From positions 1 to 64,000 of the forward strand of contig CAZFWV010000005.1 in the NCBI GenBank assembly GCA_964522605.1: a stretch of 64,000 nt of DNA, read 5' to 3'. Both the position numbers and the translations under genes were made by a program. Source of the DNA: CAVZLD01 sp964522605. GTDB lineage: Bacteria > Planctomycetota > Planctomycetia > Pirellulales > Pirellulaceae. The notes beneath the pieces were generated by a model, which ran no database searches, was not told the origin of the DNA, and saw nothing but the letters and a program-made list of their open reading frames with translations. Positions 35,024 through 43,387 of the stretch are shown in pieces (the first letter of the stretch is position 1; each line of letters starts with the position of its first letter).

Positions 35024-35763
35024 AAGAATTGCTGCCTCCAGAGAAGTGTGTGCTGTTTCCACGCCGGGTCCTTCTCAGGCGAGCCGCACGTGCCGACCCG
35101 GTCTCGCCGCACCGCCCGTTCCCCGTCTACGGCCCGATTCACCCGGAGGGGTCGTACGATTCAAAAGTTGTTGGTTCATCCGAAGTTACAACACCCGTCC
35201 GCATCGAGCTCGCTTTGACGCACAAGTCGAGCGACACCAAAGATCGAGAAGAGGAACCGCGGATCGAACGGACAATACGGATGTCCACGGATCTGTCGGT
35301 GCCGATCCGTACCCTCCGTCCAATCCGTGGCTTCCTCTCTTCCTTCGGTCAAAACAAAACGCGATATCCACCGGAGTGAAAGTGAATCCTGTTCGTAAAC
35401 TCCGGAAAAACCAACACTTTGAAACCGCACGACGCTCAGAGGGAGAGGAACTCCCGCTCATGGCAACAGGCGAAACCAGCATCGTAACGTTTGCAACGGT
35501 CGTAACACGATCGCCGGCTGCGGCGCAATCTGCACCGCGCAAGCCGGATTCTACTTGCCCCGCTGTCAGGCGGCAAGAAAAATAGAGTGATGACTCCTGC
35601 GATCCACGGTCACAGTCGTTTCCGGTGGATCGAGAGTTCCTTTTCATAGTTGCGAAGCCAACGTTCTCGAGAATCGAGAAATCTCCGGAGAACGACGGCA
35701 CTTCCGCTGGTCGTTCCGGCTCATTGACAACGCAACGGTCACCAGGTTACGGTTCCCGCCCGA
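35024..35763. other. 740-base divergent intergenic region
   Basis: Between the minus-strand oxidoreductase operon and the plus-strand LEPR-XLL gene. Contains one copy of repeat family E (about 35232-35340). The remaining sequence has only short frames without family-like content. Promoters for both directions must be here, but I could not identify convincing boxes. Confidence 0.6.
35232..35340. repeat. Inverted repeat element, family E, copy 1
   Basis: Begins ACACCAAAGATCGAGAAGAG and ends in TCCGTGGCTTCCTCT. Its two halves are imperfect inverted copies (GAGGAACCGCGGATCGAACG against minus-strand GAGGAAGCCACGGATTGGAC). A full second copy lies at about 51664-51780 and a 3' half at about 46093-46146. 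Confidence 0.75.
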
Positions 35764-37707
35764 ATGCAGCGAATTCTTTGCTTTGAGTCACTTGAGGTGC
35801 GCGAGTTGCTGGCGGGGAATACCCTCGCAACGCTGCAAGCTGCGGTCAATGCGTCGCAGCGAGGGACGCCCGTTTGGCACAATACGACAATGCCAGCTGA
35901 TACCAACGGCGACTCGCTCGTCTCGCCTGTCGATGCATTGCTGGTGATCGACTACTTGAATGGGGGATCCCAGGCGTGTGGACTACCTGCGAAACCGTCC
36001 TCCACGCCCCCCTTCCTGGACAGCAATGCCGACGGTTGCGTGACCCCCATGGATGCGTTGCTCGTCATCGATCATCTGAATGCTCCGCCACAAGTTCCCG
36101 AGAAACCGTTCGTCCGCCAGTCTCTTCAACTGGACTTCGGTAGTGGCACTTCGCCTGTTCAAAAAGGAATGACGCGCGTGACGCCGGCCCATCGGTGGGC
36201 TGCAACACGAGAGTATGGCTTTATCGGATCCACCGCAACCAGCTTAGCGGCGATCAGCCGTGCGGGACAGGCGGCCAGCGATTCACAGGATTTCATCCAG
36301 GGAAAGCGAATCGACTTCGCTTTGCGTTTGGCGCCTCTGTCGATCTGCCAATTAGAGATCGGAATGGGAGATCGGTTATCGGCGCGATCGCAGAAAGTGA
36401 CGATCGGCGGCGGCGTCGAACAGCAATTCGAGATTGCCGCTGGTCAAGTACGGATCGCACGCTTCGTAGTTTCAGTTCCTGCCGATGGCGTGTTGCGAGT
36501 GACCATTCGTACCAGCGGACCGCTGCCGGCCGTCATGAATTATCTGACGGCCGAGACCTCTCCCGGCACAACAAACGGTCAGGGTTGCGAGACATTTGCA
36601 GGTACCTACCGGCCGAGTTGGATGGACGTCATTCCCGAGAGCCAAGCACCGCAGTTTCATTCGGAGCAGTACCCGATCACTTGTTCGCAGCAGTACGTGA
36701 CAGGAACTAACTGGGGTGGGTTGAATGAACGACAGGTGTTTGACTCGCGTCTGACCGTGACAGACGCTGATCAAGAACCCCTCTATGAGTTTCGCCTGGG
36801 TAAGGGATCACAACTCTATTCTTTCCGGATGCGCGATGCGTCGGGCCGCTGGCGGGAAGTGGTCGGCAGCCAAGGAAACCCGGCCGTGGGCACGGCGCGG
36901 AATTCCGAATGGACCGATGAAGTGATTCAGACGGTGATTGTCGATGGGGAGTTGAATGACCCGTCGCAGGACTTAACGAAGAATCAAATTCACCAGGCGG
37001 GTACCTACCGGAGTGCCAGCGGCGGGCCGGTCAACTACTCGCCCATGTTGGATCAGGCTTGGCTCCCGGCAGAGAGGACCGTGGCGACCTTAGTCTGGCC
37101 ACAACAAGCGCGGGTGCCTTCGATTTACGATTCGAACTTCCTCCTGTTGCAGCAGATTCGGGACCTTGGGAGCGGAGTGATCGAGGTGACTTACGTCTAC
37201 CAGAACATGTCTCCGAACCGAGAGAAAGCCACCTTTCTCGCCAGTCCGTGGCTTCCCATTCGCAACAGCAGTTTTCCCGTGCAGCTGCGCAGTCTGGCCA
37301 ACGGTCAAGTTCAGCGAGACCAGCGCGATTGGTGCCCAGCCTCGAACTGTAAAGACAAACCGGTTTCGATTCAGGACAGTTCCGGTTACTTCGTGTTTGC
37401 CTCAGGAACCAAGCCGGATGATGCGGCCTTCACGATCGTTTTCGGCAACGACGAGCAGAATGCCGGTCAGACTGCAGGCACGACGTTCCGATGGGGAACC
37501 GTGCGCACGGGGGATCGCGACCTGACCGCGACCAGTCTGCAGAAGCGCGTGCGCATCGAACCCGGTCAGGTCTTCTATCACCGGTTCTATCTGATCGCCA
37601 ATTCCCTGCAAAACTCCGTCAACATGGCCCGCGAGCTGCGGAATCATGTCGATCAGGGGTTTCTGACAGGTTCCATCCTGCCGCTACGCAACGGGAATCG
37701 TCTCTGA
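35764..37707 (+). CDS. Secreted LEPR-XLL protein with N-terminal dockerin-like pair
   Basis: 647 residues from ATG 35764. The N terminus MQRILCFESLEVRELLAGN matches the planctomycete LEPR-XLL motif (FExLExRxLLA), thought to mark exported giant or surface proteins. It is followed at about 45-68 and 85-108 by two dockerin-type loops, DTNGDSLVSPVDALLVIDYL and DSNADGCVTPMDALLVIDHL. The remaining 530 residues are beta-rich (RQSLQLDFGSGTSPV onward, galactose-binding-like) and I recognise no enzyme. Dockerins usually sit at the C terminus; here they follow the signal motif directly. It converges with a PEP-CTERM gene 29 bases away. Surface role inferred. Confidence 0.8.
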   Translation: MQRILCFESLEVRELLAGNTLATLQAAVNASQRGTPVWHNTTMPADTNGDSLVSPVDALLVIDYLNGGSQACGLPAKPSSTPPFLDSNADGCVTPMDALLVIDHLNAPPQVPEKPFVRQSLQLDFGSGTSPVQKGMTRVTPAHRWAATREYGFIGSTATSLAAISRAGQAASDSQDFIQGKRIDFALRLAPLSICQLEIGMGDRLSARSQKVTIGGGVEQQFEIAAGQVRIARFVVSVPADGVLRVTIRTSGPLPAVMNYLTAETSPGTTNGQGCETFAGTYRPSWMDVIPESQAPQFHSEQYPITCSQQYVTGTNWGGLNERQVFDSRLTVTDADQEPLYEFRLGKGSQLYSFRMRDASGRWREVVGSQGNPAVGTARNSEWTDEVIQTVIVDGELNDPSQDLTKNQIHQAGTYRSASGGPVNYSPMLDQAWLPAERTVATLVWPQQARVPSIYDSNFLLLQQIRDLGSGVIEVTYVYQNMSPNREKATFLASPWLPIRNSSFPVQLRSLANGQVQRDQRDWCPASNCKDKPVSIQDSSGYFVFASGTKPDDAAFTIVFGNDEQNAGQTAGTTFRWGTVRTGDRDLTATSLQKRVRIEPGQVFYHRFYLIANSLQNSVNMARELRNHVDQGFLTGSILPLRNGNRL

Positions 37708-37711
37708 GAAA

Positions 37712-37734
37712 TGCCCCCATGCGTTCCCGGGGCA
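37712..37734. terminator. Possible bidirectional hairpin between convergent genes
   Basis: TGCCCC (37712-37717) and GGGGCA (37729-37734) can pair across an 11-base loop in the 29-base gap between two convergent genes. There is no clear U-tract on either side, so terminator function is only suggested by position. Confidence 0.3.
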
Positions 37735-37736
37735 GA

Positions 37737-39677
37737 CTACTCACGACGCGCGCGAGACAGCCAACCAAGCATCCCCAGAATCAGCAAAACGGAAGCGCCT
37801 GGCTCCGGTACGGTAGCCACGTTGCCGTCGTCGGAAAAGGGCCCTTGTTCGTAGCCACCTGCTCCCAGTGCCGCGACCAGGTCGCCCGTATCAAACGTTA
37901 GATTTCCCGTCCAGTCGCCTTCGGCCCAACCGGCATTCTCTCCCGTCTCGTATTTGCCGAAGCTGAGGACTTGTACTAAGTCGGCTGTGTCGAACTTGGA
38001 ATCGAAGTTTGAATCTCCAACCCAAGTCTTCTTCAGCTCGGCCAGCCAGTATGCACGATCTGCCTCAGTCGCCTGACCATCACCGGTTTCGTCGTACTGA
38101 TCTTCGTAATCGCGGAGGCCTAACAGGACTTCCGCCTGCCAATCCAGGTCTTCCGCGTCTAACTCGCCATTCCCGTTGTAGTCGCCGCGCACTCCTCCAC
38201 CGATGATTGCCGAAATCTCCTCGGGCGTTAACGAGTGGTCGAACAGACGCACATCGCTCAGATAGCCCTGCCAGGTTTCTACACCATTCTGGCCCCCCAT
38301 GGCGAAGGGAAAGGGATCTGCACTGAGCATTTCGCGAGTCACCATACCCTGATTCGCAACTTCGCCGTTACGGTAATAGGTGAGTTCTTCTCCATCCTTG
38401 ACGACGACATGGTGGATCCACTCATCATTGCTGGGAATCCCTGTTTCACTATCCGTAGCCGGTGAATACTGCACATTCCCGGCAGCAGCGCCGTTCATGT
38501 GGAATTCGAATTGGTTGGGTGTGAACTTGATGAACTCACGAGGCGCGGTGTCCACATTATTATCGCCCCAACGGTTCCCGATAATGATGTCGTTGGCTGG
38601 AGTCGCCTGGCCCGGTGCCTGTCGCGCCCAGAAGGTCCAAGTGAAATCGTTTTCGTCGGTCATCATCGGCAGATAGCCGGCTTCGACCCAGGCATTGCTG
38701 CCGGCTGTATCACTTCCGCTGAATCCGATCACGGTCCCTCGCTCAGGATCGTCAACCCAAACACTCCCGTCGGGTCCCAAGCCACCGAATTCAGCGCCCC
38801 AGATCAGCGCCGGGTCGGTCCCGGGGGCCAAGTTAGCGGCCTCGTCGCCCGCTCCATCGTCCAGCGGCCAATGGCCATAAAGTCCCTTACCCGCCAGGCT
38901 GTCATTCGACATCATCACCGTCTGAATATCCGCCCCTGTCAGCCCGCTTTCGTAGAGTTGCACATTACTCAAGTAGCCTGCCCACGTCTCTCGGCCGTCT
39001 TGGCCGCCCATGTAGAACGGAAAAGGATCGGGGCTGAGCATTGATTGTGTCAGCTCACCCGTGTTTGCGATCTCGCCGTTGCGGAAATAAGTCAGCTCGG
39101 TGCCAACCTTGACTAAAGCATGATGCATCCACACATCGTAGCTTGGGATGTCGTTGTCGGGTGCATAACGCATGTTGTCCGAAAACGCACTGTCCATGTG
39201 ATACTCGAATTGCCGCGGCGTGAATTTGATGAATTCCCGCGGTACCGTATTTTGTCCTGCATCGTCGTATCGGTTGCCAATAACAATGTCGTTCGACGGC
39301 GTCGCCTGATTGGGGTGTTGGCGTGCCCAGAACGCCCAACTGAAATCATTTTCCAGATCCATCATGGGCAAGTAGCCGGCCTGAACCCAAGCAGTATTGC
39401 CACCCAGTCCCAACACCGTTCCCCGCTCCGCGTCCTCGACCCAGACGCTGCCATCAGGCCCCAGGCCGTCGAGATCAGCATCGTAAATGATGCCCGGGTC
39501 ACCCGTGGCGACCATGTTTCTCGCTTCCTCACCACTCCCGTCATCGAGCGGCCAGTGGGAATAGAGATCCGCGTGAGCAGAACCGGCGGCCAGAAGGCAT
39601 AAGGGAATGGCGAGCCGAATCACTCGTTCGATCCAGAGCACGATCGCGTCAACCTGGACACCTCGTTTTTCTCGCAT
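37737..39677 (-). CDS. PEP-CTERM secreted protein with two LamG-like domains
   Basis: 646 residues from ATG 39677, which has GGGGA about 8 bases upstream; the longer upstream frame lacks a signal peptide. Signal peptide: VIRLAIPLCLLAAGSAHA. Two homologous LamG-like units follow (LYSHWPLDDGSGEEA... and LYGHWPLDDGAGDEA...), each with NDFxWxFWARQxPxQATPxND, PREFIKFTP and WxGYLSxVxL. Then come EF-hand/dockerin-like loops (GDYNGNGELDAEDLDW, GDSNFDSKFDTADLVQV, GDWTGNLTFDTGDLVAAL) and the PEP-CTERM tail VPEPGASVLLILGMLGWLSR. The tail is a sorting signal cut by an exosortase. Probably a surface glycan-binding protein. Confidence 0.9.
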   Translation of the reverse strand: MREKRGVQVDAIVLWIERVIRLAIPLCLLAAGSAHADLYSHWPLDDGSGEEARNMVATGDPGIIYDADLDGLGPDGSVWVEDAERGTVLGLGGNTAWVQAGYLPMMDLENDFSWAFWARQHPNQATPSNDIVIGNRYDDAGQNTVPREFIKFTPRQFEYHMDSAFSDNMRYAPDNDIPSYDVWMHHALVKVGTELTYFRNGEIANTGELTQSMLSPDPFPFYMGGQDGRETWAGYLSNVQLYESGLTGADIQTVMMSNDSLAGKGLYGHWPLDDGAGDEAANLAPGTDPALIWGAEFGGLGPDGSVWVDDPERGTVIGFSGSDTAGSNAWVEAGYLPMMTDENDFTWTFWARQAPGQATPANDIIIGNRWGDNNVDTAPREFIKFTPNQFEFHMNGAAAGNVQYSPATDSETGIPSNDEWIHHVVVKDGEELTYYRNGEVANQGMVTREMLSADPFPFAMGGQNGVETWQGYLSDVRLFDHSLTPEEISAIIGGGVRGDYNGNGELDAEDLDWQAEVLLGLRDYEDQYDETGDGQATEADRAYWLAELKKTWVGDSNFDSKFDTADLVQVLSFGKYETGENAGWAEGDWTGNLTFDTGDLVAALGAGGYEQGPFSDDGNVATVPEPGASVLLILGMLGWLSRARRE

Positions 39678-39985
39678 GATGATTCCCCTATTTGATCTGG
39701 ATCCGTTGAAAACAAGTTGCGCGAAACCGCGTGAAATGCGCGAGCCTACGCAGGCTGAAGATATCCGATTCGATTCCAGATCGCAAATTCCGCACGACGA
39801 GTGCCCACCGCGGAAGGCCCTACGCGTTAAAATGCTAGTTGCGACATGGCAATTTGCCGATCTGCGCGGATTGCGATTCCTGGTGCGAAACGGGAAAGTC
39901 CAGCGCCGAACTGGCAGTCCGTGATATAATGCGGCCACTCATCGGACCCCATCTGACGAATATCGCGAGGTCTCAAGCCGGACGA
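39678..39985. other. 308-base divergent promoter region
   Basis: Separates the PEP-CTERM gene (minus) from the second ECF sigma gene (plus). Holds the extended -10 box at 39922-39930. The open frames running through it in both directions lack domain content and are extensions of the flanking genes. Confidence 0.6.
39922..39930 (+). promoter_or_regulatory. Extended -10 promoter upstream of the second ECF sigma gene
   Basis: TGATATAAT is a perfect extended -10 (TGnTATAAT) 55 bases before the sigma ATG at 39986. The -35 region has no clear TTGACA, as is usual with extended -10 promoters. This suggests housekeeping transcription of the sigma/kinase cluster, with start near 39937. Confidence 0.5.
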
Positions 39986-40642
39986 ATGAGTGACGTTACG
40001 CAGATTCTTTCCCAGATTGAGCAGGGCAGCTGCGAGGCGACGGACCAGCTATTGGTCCTTGTTTACGATGAACTGCGTCAGTTAGCGGCCCGCAAGCTTT
40101 CTCACGAAGCGCCGGGCCAGACGCTGCAGGCGACCGCTTTGGTCCACGAGGCGTATTTGCGGCTCTTTGAAGGAAACCAATCGCCGCAGTGGAAGTGTCG
40201 ACGGCATTTCTTTGCAGCGGCGGCGGAGGCAATGCGGCGGATTCTGATCGATCGGGCTCGGGCGAAACGGTGTCAGAAGCGTGGGGGAACGGGCCACCGG
40301 CGACCGTTGTCGGAGGAGAACCTGTTATATCTTGGACCGCCGGAGTGGGTGATTTCGCTGGATGAAGCCATCGAACGTTTGCGAGTCGAAGATCTCGCCG
40401 CGGCGGAACTGGTCCGGCTGCGTTTTTTCGCCGGACTTTCGATCGAGGAAGCAGCGCAAGTGTTGGAGATTTCGCGGTCCAGCGGCTACCGCTTGTGGAC
40501 TTACGCCCGCGCCTGGTTGCTGGCCGAATTGTGTGACGATCCCGATGATCCCTTGACCGACATCGCGGAATCGTCTGCTGCGGACCAGACAACCGCAAGA
40601 CTGGATGCGACGCCGGTGGACGCGCGCACTGCCATGCGATGA
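39986..40642 (+). CDS. ECF-type RNA polymerase sigma factor (planctomycete Sigma70_ECF family)
   Basis: 218 residues from ATG 39986 (MSDVTQILSQIEQGSCEATD), the position where family similarity starts; earlier codons back to 39839 overlap the promoter. Region 2: LLVLVYDELRQLAARKLS and QTLQATALVHEAYLRLFEG. Region 4: AAELVRLRFFAGLSIEEAAQ with the recognition helix VLEISRSSGYRLW. A 30-residue acidic tail (DDPDDPLTDIAESSAADQ) follows region 4 and is unlike the first sigma factor here. The kinase gene starts 30 bases downstream. Confidence 0.9.
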   Translation: MSDVTQILSQIEQGSCEATDQLLVLVYDELRQLAARKLSHEAPGQTLQATALVHEAYLRLFEGNQSPQWKCRRHFFAAAAEAMRRILIDRARAKRCQKRGGTGHRRPLSEENLLYLGPPEWVISLDEAIERLRVEDLAAAELVRLRFFAGLSIEEAAQVLEISRSSGYRLWTYARAWLLAELCDDPDDPLTDIAESSAADQTTARLDATPVDARTAMR

Positions 40643-40672
40643 CGAGGGGTTTGGCTTCCCGAAGGTGTCAGC

Positions 40673-43387
40673 ATGAATCGGCAGGCCAATCGAACCGCCA
40701 GAAGGATTTTCCTGGAAGCGGTGGAGCAACATCCGGCGTCGGATTGGCCAGCCTTTCTCGAACGCTGTTGTCCCGATCGCGAAATTCGCCGGTCGGTGGA
40801 GCGGCTCCTGCGGGCTCACGGTCAGCAAAGCTCCTGGCTCGACTGGGCCGATGGTTCGGGTCCGATTCGCCCCGGGGCTCAGGTGGGCAAGTACCGTCTG
40901 CTGGAAGAGCTGGGAGAAGGCGGTTTCGGCATCGTCTACCTTGCGGAACAATTGGAGCCGATTTGCCGCCAGGTCGCGTTGAAGATCATCAAGCCGGGCA
41001 TGGACACGCGACAGGTGATCCGGCGGTTCCGTGCCGAACAGCAATTGCTGGCGATGATGAATCATCCGGGAATTGCGCGTGTTTTGGATGCCGGAACGAC
41101 CGACCGTGGGTATCCGTTTTTTGTGATGGAACTCGTTCCCGGGCAGCCGCTCACCAACTACTGTGATGAGCATCGACTAACGCTAACGCAACGACTCGAG
41201 TTGTTTGCAGACGTCTGTGACGCGGTGCAGCACGCGCACGAAAAGGGGATCATTCATCGCGACTTGAAACCCCGCAACATCTTGGTTTTGGATCAGGACG
41301 GTCGTCCACAGGTCAAGGTGATCGACTTTGGTGTCGCCAAGGCGCTCCACCAGGACCTGGCTCATGCAAGCGTCCGTACGTACAGCTCGCAACTTCTCGG
41401 TACGCCGCTCTACATGAGTCCCGAGCAGGCGCGGGGTTCGGGCGCCGAGGTGGACACGCGCAGCGACGTCTATTCGCTGAGTGTTGTCCTGTACGAATTG
41501 CTGACCGGGATGACGCCGTTTGACATGGAGGGCCTATCGCGGGCCAGTCCGCTTCACGTTCCGGACATCTTGCACAGCACCGACTTGAAGCAGCCGAGTC
41601 GCCGCCTGGCCACGCTGGACGTGCGGGATAGTACGACGGTTGCGCGACAACGCGCGATGACGCCTCACAGTTTGACCTCACGCCTGCGCGGTGAACTGGA
41701 CTGGATCGTCATGCGCGGCTTGGAGAAAGATCCGAGTCGACGCTACGAGACTGCGCGTGGCTTAGGTGACGACATTCGACGTTTTCTACGAAACGAACCA
41801 ATCGAAGCCTCGCCTCCGGCGATTGGCTATCGCTTTAGCCGCTGGCTGCGCCGAGGACGACGACAGTACATCGTTCAGTTCGCCATGGTTGCCACGCTTC
41901 TGCTTGCCATTGGAACCGGCTGGCTGTTTTATGGTTGGAATGATTCCCATCATCAGCTCGTCGAAATCCAACGACTGTCGCAATTGGCGGAAGAGCAGGC
42001 GAAAGCGGGGGATCTTTCTGCTGCCGAGGGGAGTTATCGCGAGCTGGTAGGCCTACAACAGAAACTAATGCAAGACGATGATCAGATTGTTTTGTCATCA
42101 ACCTATCGTCTTGTCGAAGTCCTTTACAGACAACGCCGCTGGGCTGACATTCTTCCTCTCGCTGAACAAGTCTATGCAAGTGAAAATCAGATCGGTGCTT
42201 TAGCGCGGCGGAATCGCGATCGCGTTGCGTACCTGCGATGCGAAGCTTACCTCGCACGCTGCTGGGAGCTACTCGATCCACGAATCGTCTACGATGGCAA
42301 CACGGTCAAATCCGTTCTCAACTACGTGCAACGCGCAAAAGAAACTCACGATGACCTTATCAAAATCCACGGCGGTGCGCCTCTGCAGTCGTCTCGCTTG
42401 TTCTATATTATTGGCTGGTGTGAAGCATTACAGAGTCGTGCGTCAGCCGTCGAAGTGGCAATTCAACGGCTTGTCACCAGCGACGGCGACCGGCCGTGCA
42501 AGTATCTTGTCTGGTCCATCCTATATCACCGCCTCGGGCAGAACGAACTGGCCCATTCTGCCTTTATTGTGGCACAGGACCGCCTGCCACGTTCGCCATC
42601 GACCTATTTCGTGAACTTGCCCTTCGACGTTCAATACCAGGAGGGTGCTAAGCGCGTAGCAACACTGATCGGCGTTCGCCTCATACGCGGCGATGCGACG
42701 GCTTCTCCACAAGATCGAGTGCGTGCCTATGAAAAGATGCTGGAACGTTTTCCTCACGATCCGGTTTTGCTTTTTGGCCGCGGTCTGGCGTATGCTCTCA
42801 CCGACCAATGGGAGCAGGCACTGGCCGATTTTGCAGCGGCGGTCCGTGAAGATCCACTTTCCTTCGAATACTGGGAGGCCGCCGCACTCGCCGCGATTCA
42901 GGTGGGAGATCTCGCAAAGTATCGCGAAACGTGTGCGGGTGCAATTGCCCGATTTCGAGGTTCACAGCACTTGCCACGTGTTTTGTACTGTTGCGAATTA
43001 CTGCCGGACACGCCAGTGTCTCTGGAAATACTGGGACAGCGCGCTGAATGGCTATCATCGGACCCGTCCGATCTGGCGCGGCTTGCCCGCGGCATCTTGC
43101 ACTTCCGCCTGGGTGAGGCTCAGAGATCGCTCGAGCAGCTACCCCAAGACAGTGAATGCGTTCATCTCGTCCTGACTGCAGATCTCTATCGCGTAATGGC
43201 CCTTCGTGACCTCGGTCAGACGGTCGAGGCGGAGCAGCTGCTGCGTCAGACGCAAGATCGACTTCGCGATACGCGATTCGAGATCTTCGAGCCGAAGCCA
43301 GGGAGATGCCTCCCCGAAGCTCCGCTCGATCGGCTCATGACTGAATTCGCACTAAATGAAGTGCTCAACAACCAAGTCCGCGAGTAA
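40673..43387 (+). CDS. Membrane-anchored Ser/Thr protein kinase with TPR-like C-terminal region
   Basis: 904 residues from ATG 40673 (AAGG about 10 bases upstream). The kinase domain at about 74-370 has GEGGFG (81-86), VALK Lys104, HRDLKPRN with Asp197, and DFG 218-220, all intact. The KPGMDTRQVIRRFRAEQQLL segment is typical of planctomycete kinases. A membrane helix is at about 400-421. The C-terminal 480 residues are helical with TPR-like pairs (WEQALADFAAAVREDPLSFE; DVCDAVQHAH is in the kinase part). It is co-directional with the sigma gene upstream and overlaps or abuts the next kinase, so a three-gene operon is likely. The TPR part would face outside the cytoplasm. Confidence 0.9.
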   Translation: MNRQANRTARRIFLEAVEQHPASDWPAFLERCCPDREIRRSVERLLRAHGQQSSWLDWADGSGPIRPGAQVGKYRLLEELGEGGFGIVYLAEQLEPICRQVALKIIKPGMDTRQVIRRFRAEQQLLAMMNHPGIARVLDAGTTDRGYPFFVMELVPGQPLTNYCDEHRLTLTQRLELFADVCDAVQHAHEKGIIHRDLKPRNILVLDQDGRPQVKVIDFGVAKALHQDLAHASVRTYSSQLLGTPLYMSPEQARGSGAEVDTRSDVYSLSVVLYELLTGMTPFDMEGLSRASPLHVPDILHSTDLKQPSRRLATLDVRDSTTVARQRAMTPHSLTSRLRGELDWIVMRGLEKDPSRRYETARGLGDDIRRFLRNEPIEASPPAIGYRFSRWLRRGRRQYIVQFAMVATLLLAIGTGWLFYGWNDSHHQLVEIQRLSQLAEEQAKAGDLSAAEGSYRELVGLQQKLMQDDDQIVLSSTYRLVEVLYRQRRWADILPLAEQVYASENQIGALARRNRDRVAYLRCEAYLARCWELLDPRIVYDGNTVKSVLNYVQRAKETHDDLIKIHGGAPLQSSRLFYIIGWCEALQSRASAVEVAIQRLVTSDGDRPCKYLVWSILYHRLGQNELAHSAFIVAQDRLPRSPSTYFVNLPFDVQYQEGAKRVATLIGVRLIRGDATASPQDRVRAYEKMLERFPHDPVLLFGRGLAYALTDQWEQALADFAAAVREDPLSFEYWEAAALAAIQVGDLAKYRETCAGAIARFRGSQHLPRVLYCCELLPDTPVSLEILGQRAEWLSSDPSDLARLARGILHFRLGEAQRSLEQLPQDSECVHLVLTADLYRVMALRDLGQTVEAEQLLRQTQDRLRDTRFEIFEPKPGRCLPEAPLDRLMTEFALNEVLNNQVRE

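Noticed and set aside
35046..35585. Possible small genes in the 35.0-35.7 kb intergenic region
   Set aside because: The frames run through repeat family E and lack domain content, ribosome-binding sites and family-like composition.
39678..39938. Upstream extension of the PEP-CTERM gene to 39938
   Set aside because: It would bury the signal peptide behind 87 residues and overlap the opposite promoter; ATG 39677 has a Shine-Dalgarno-like GGGGA.
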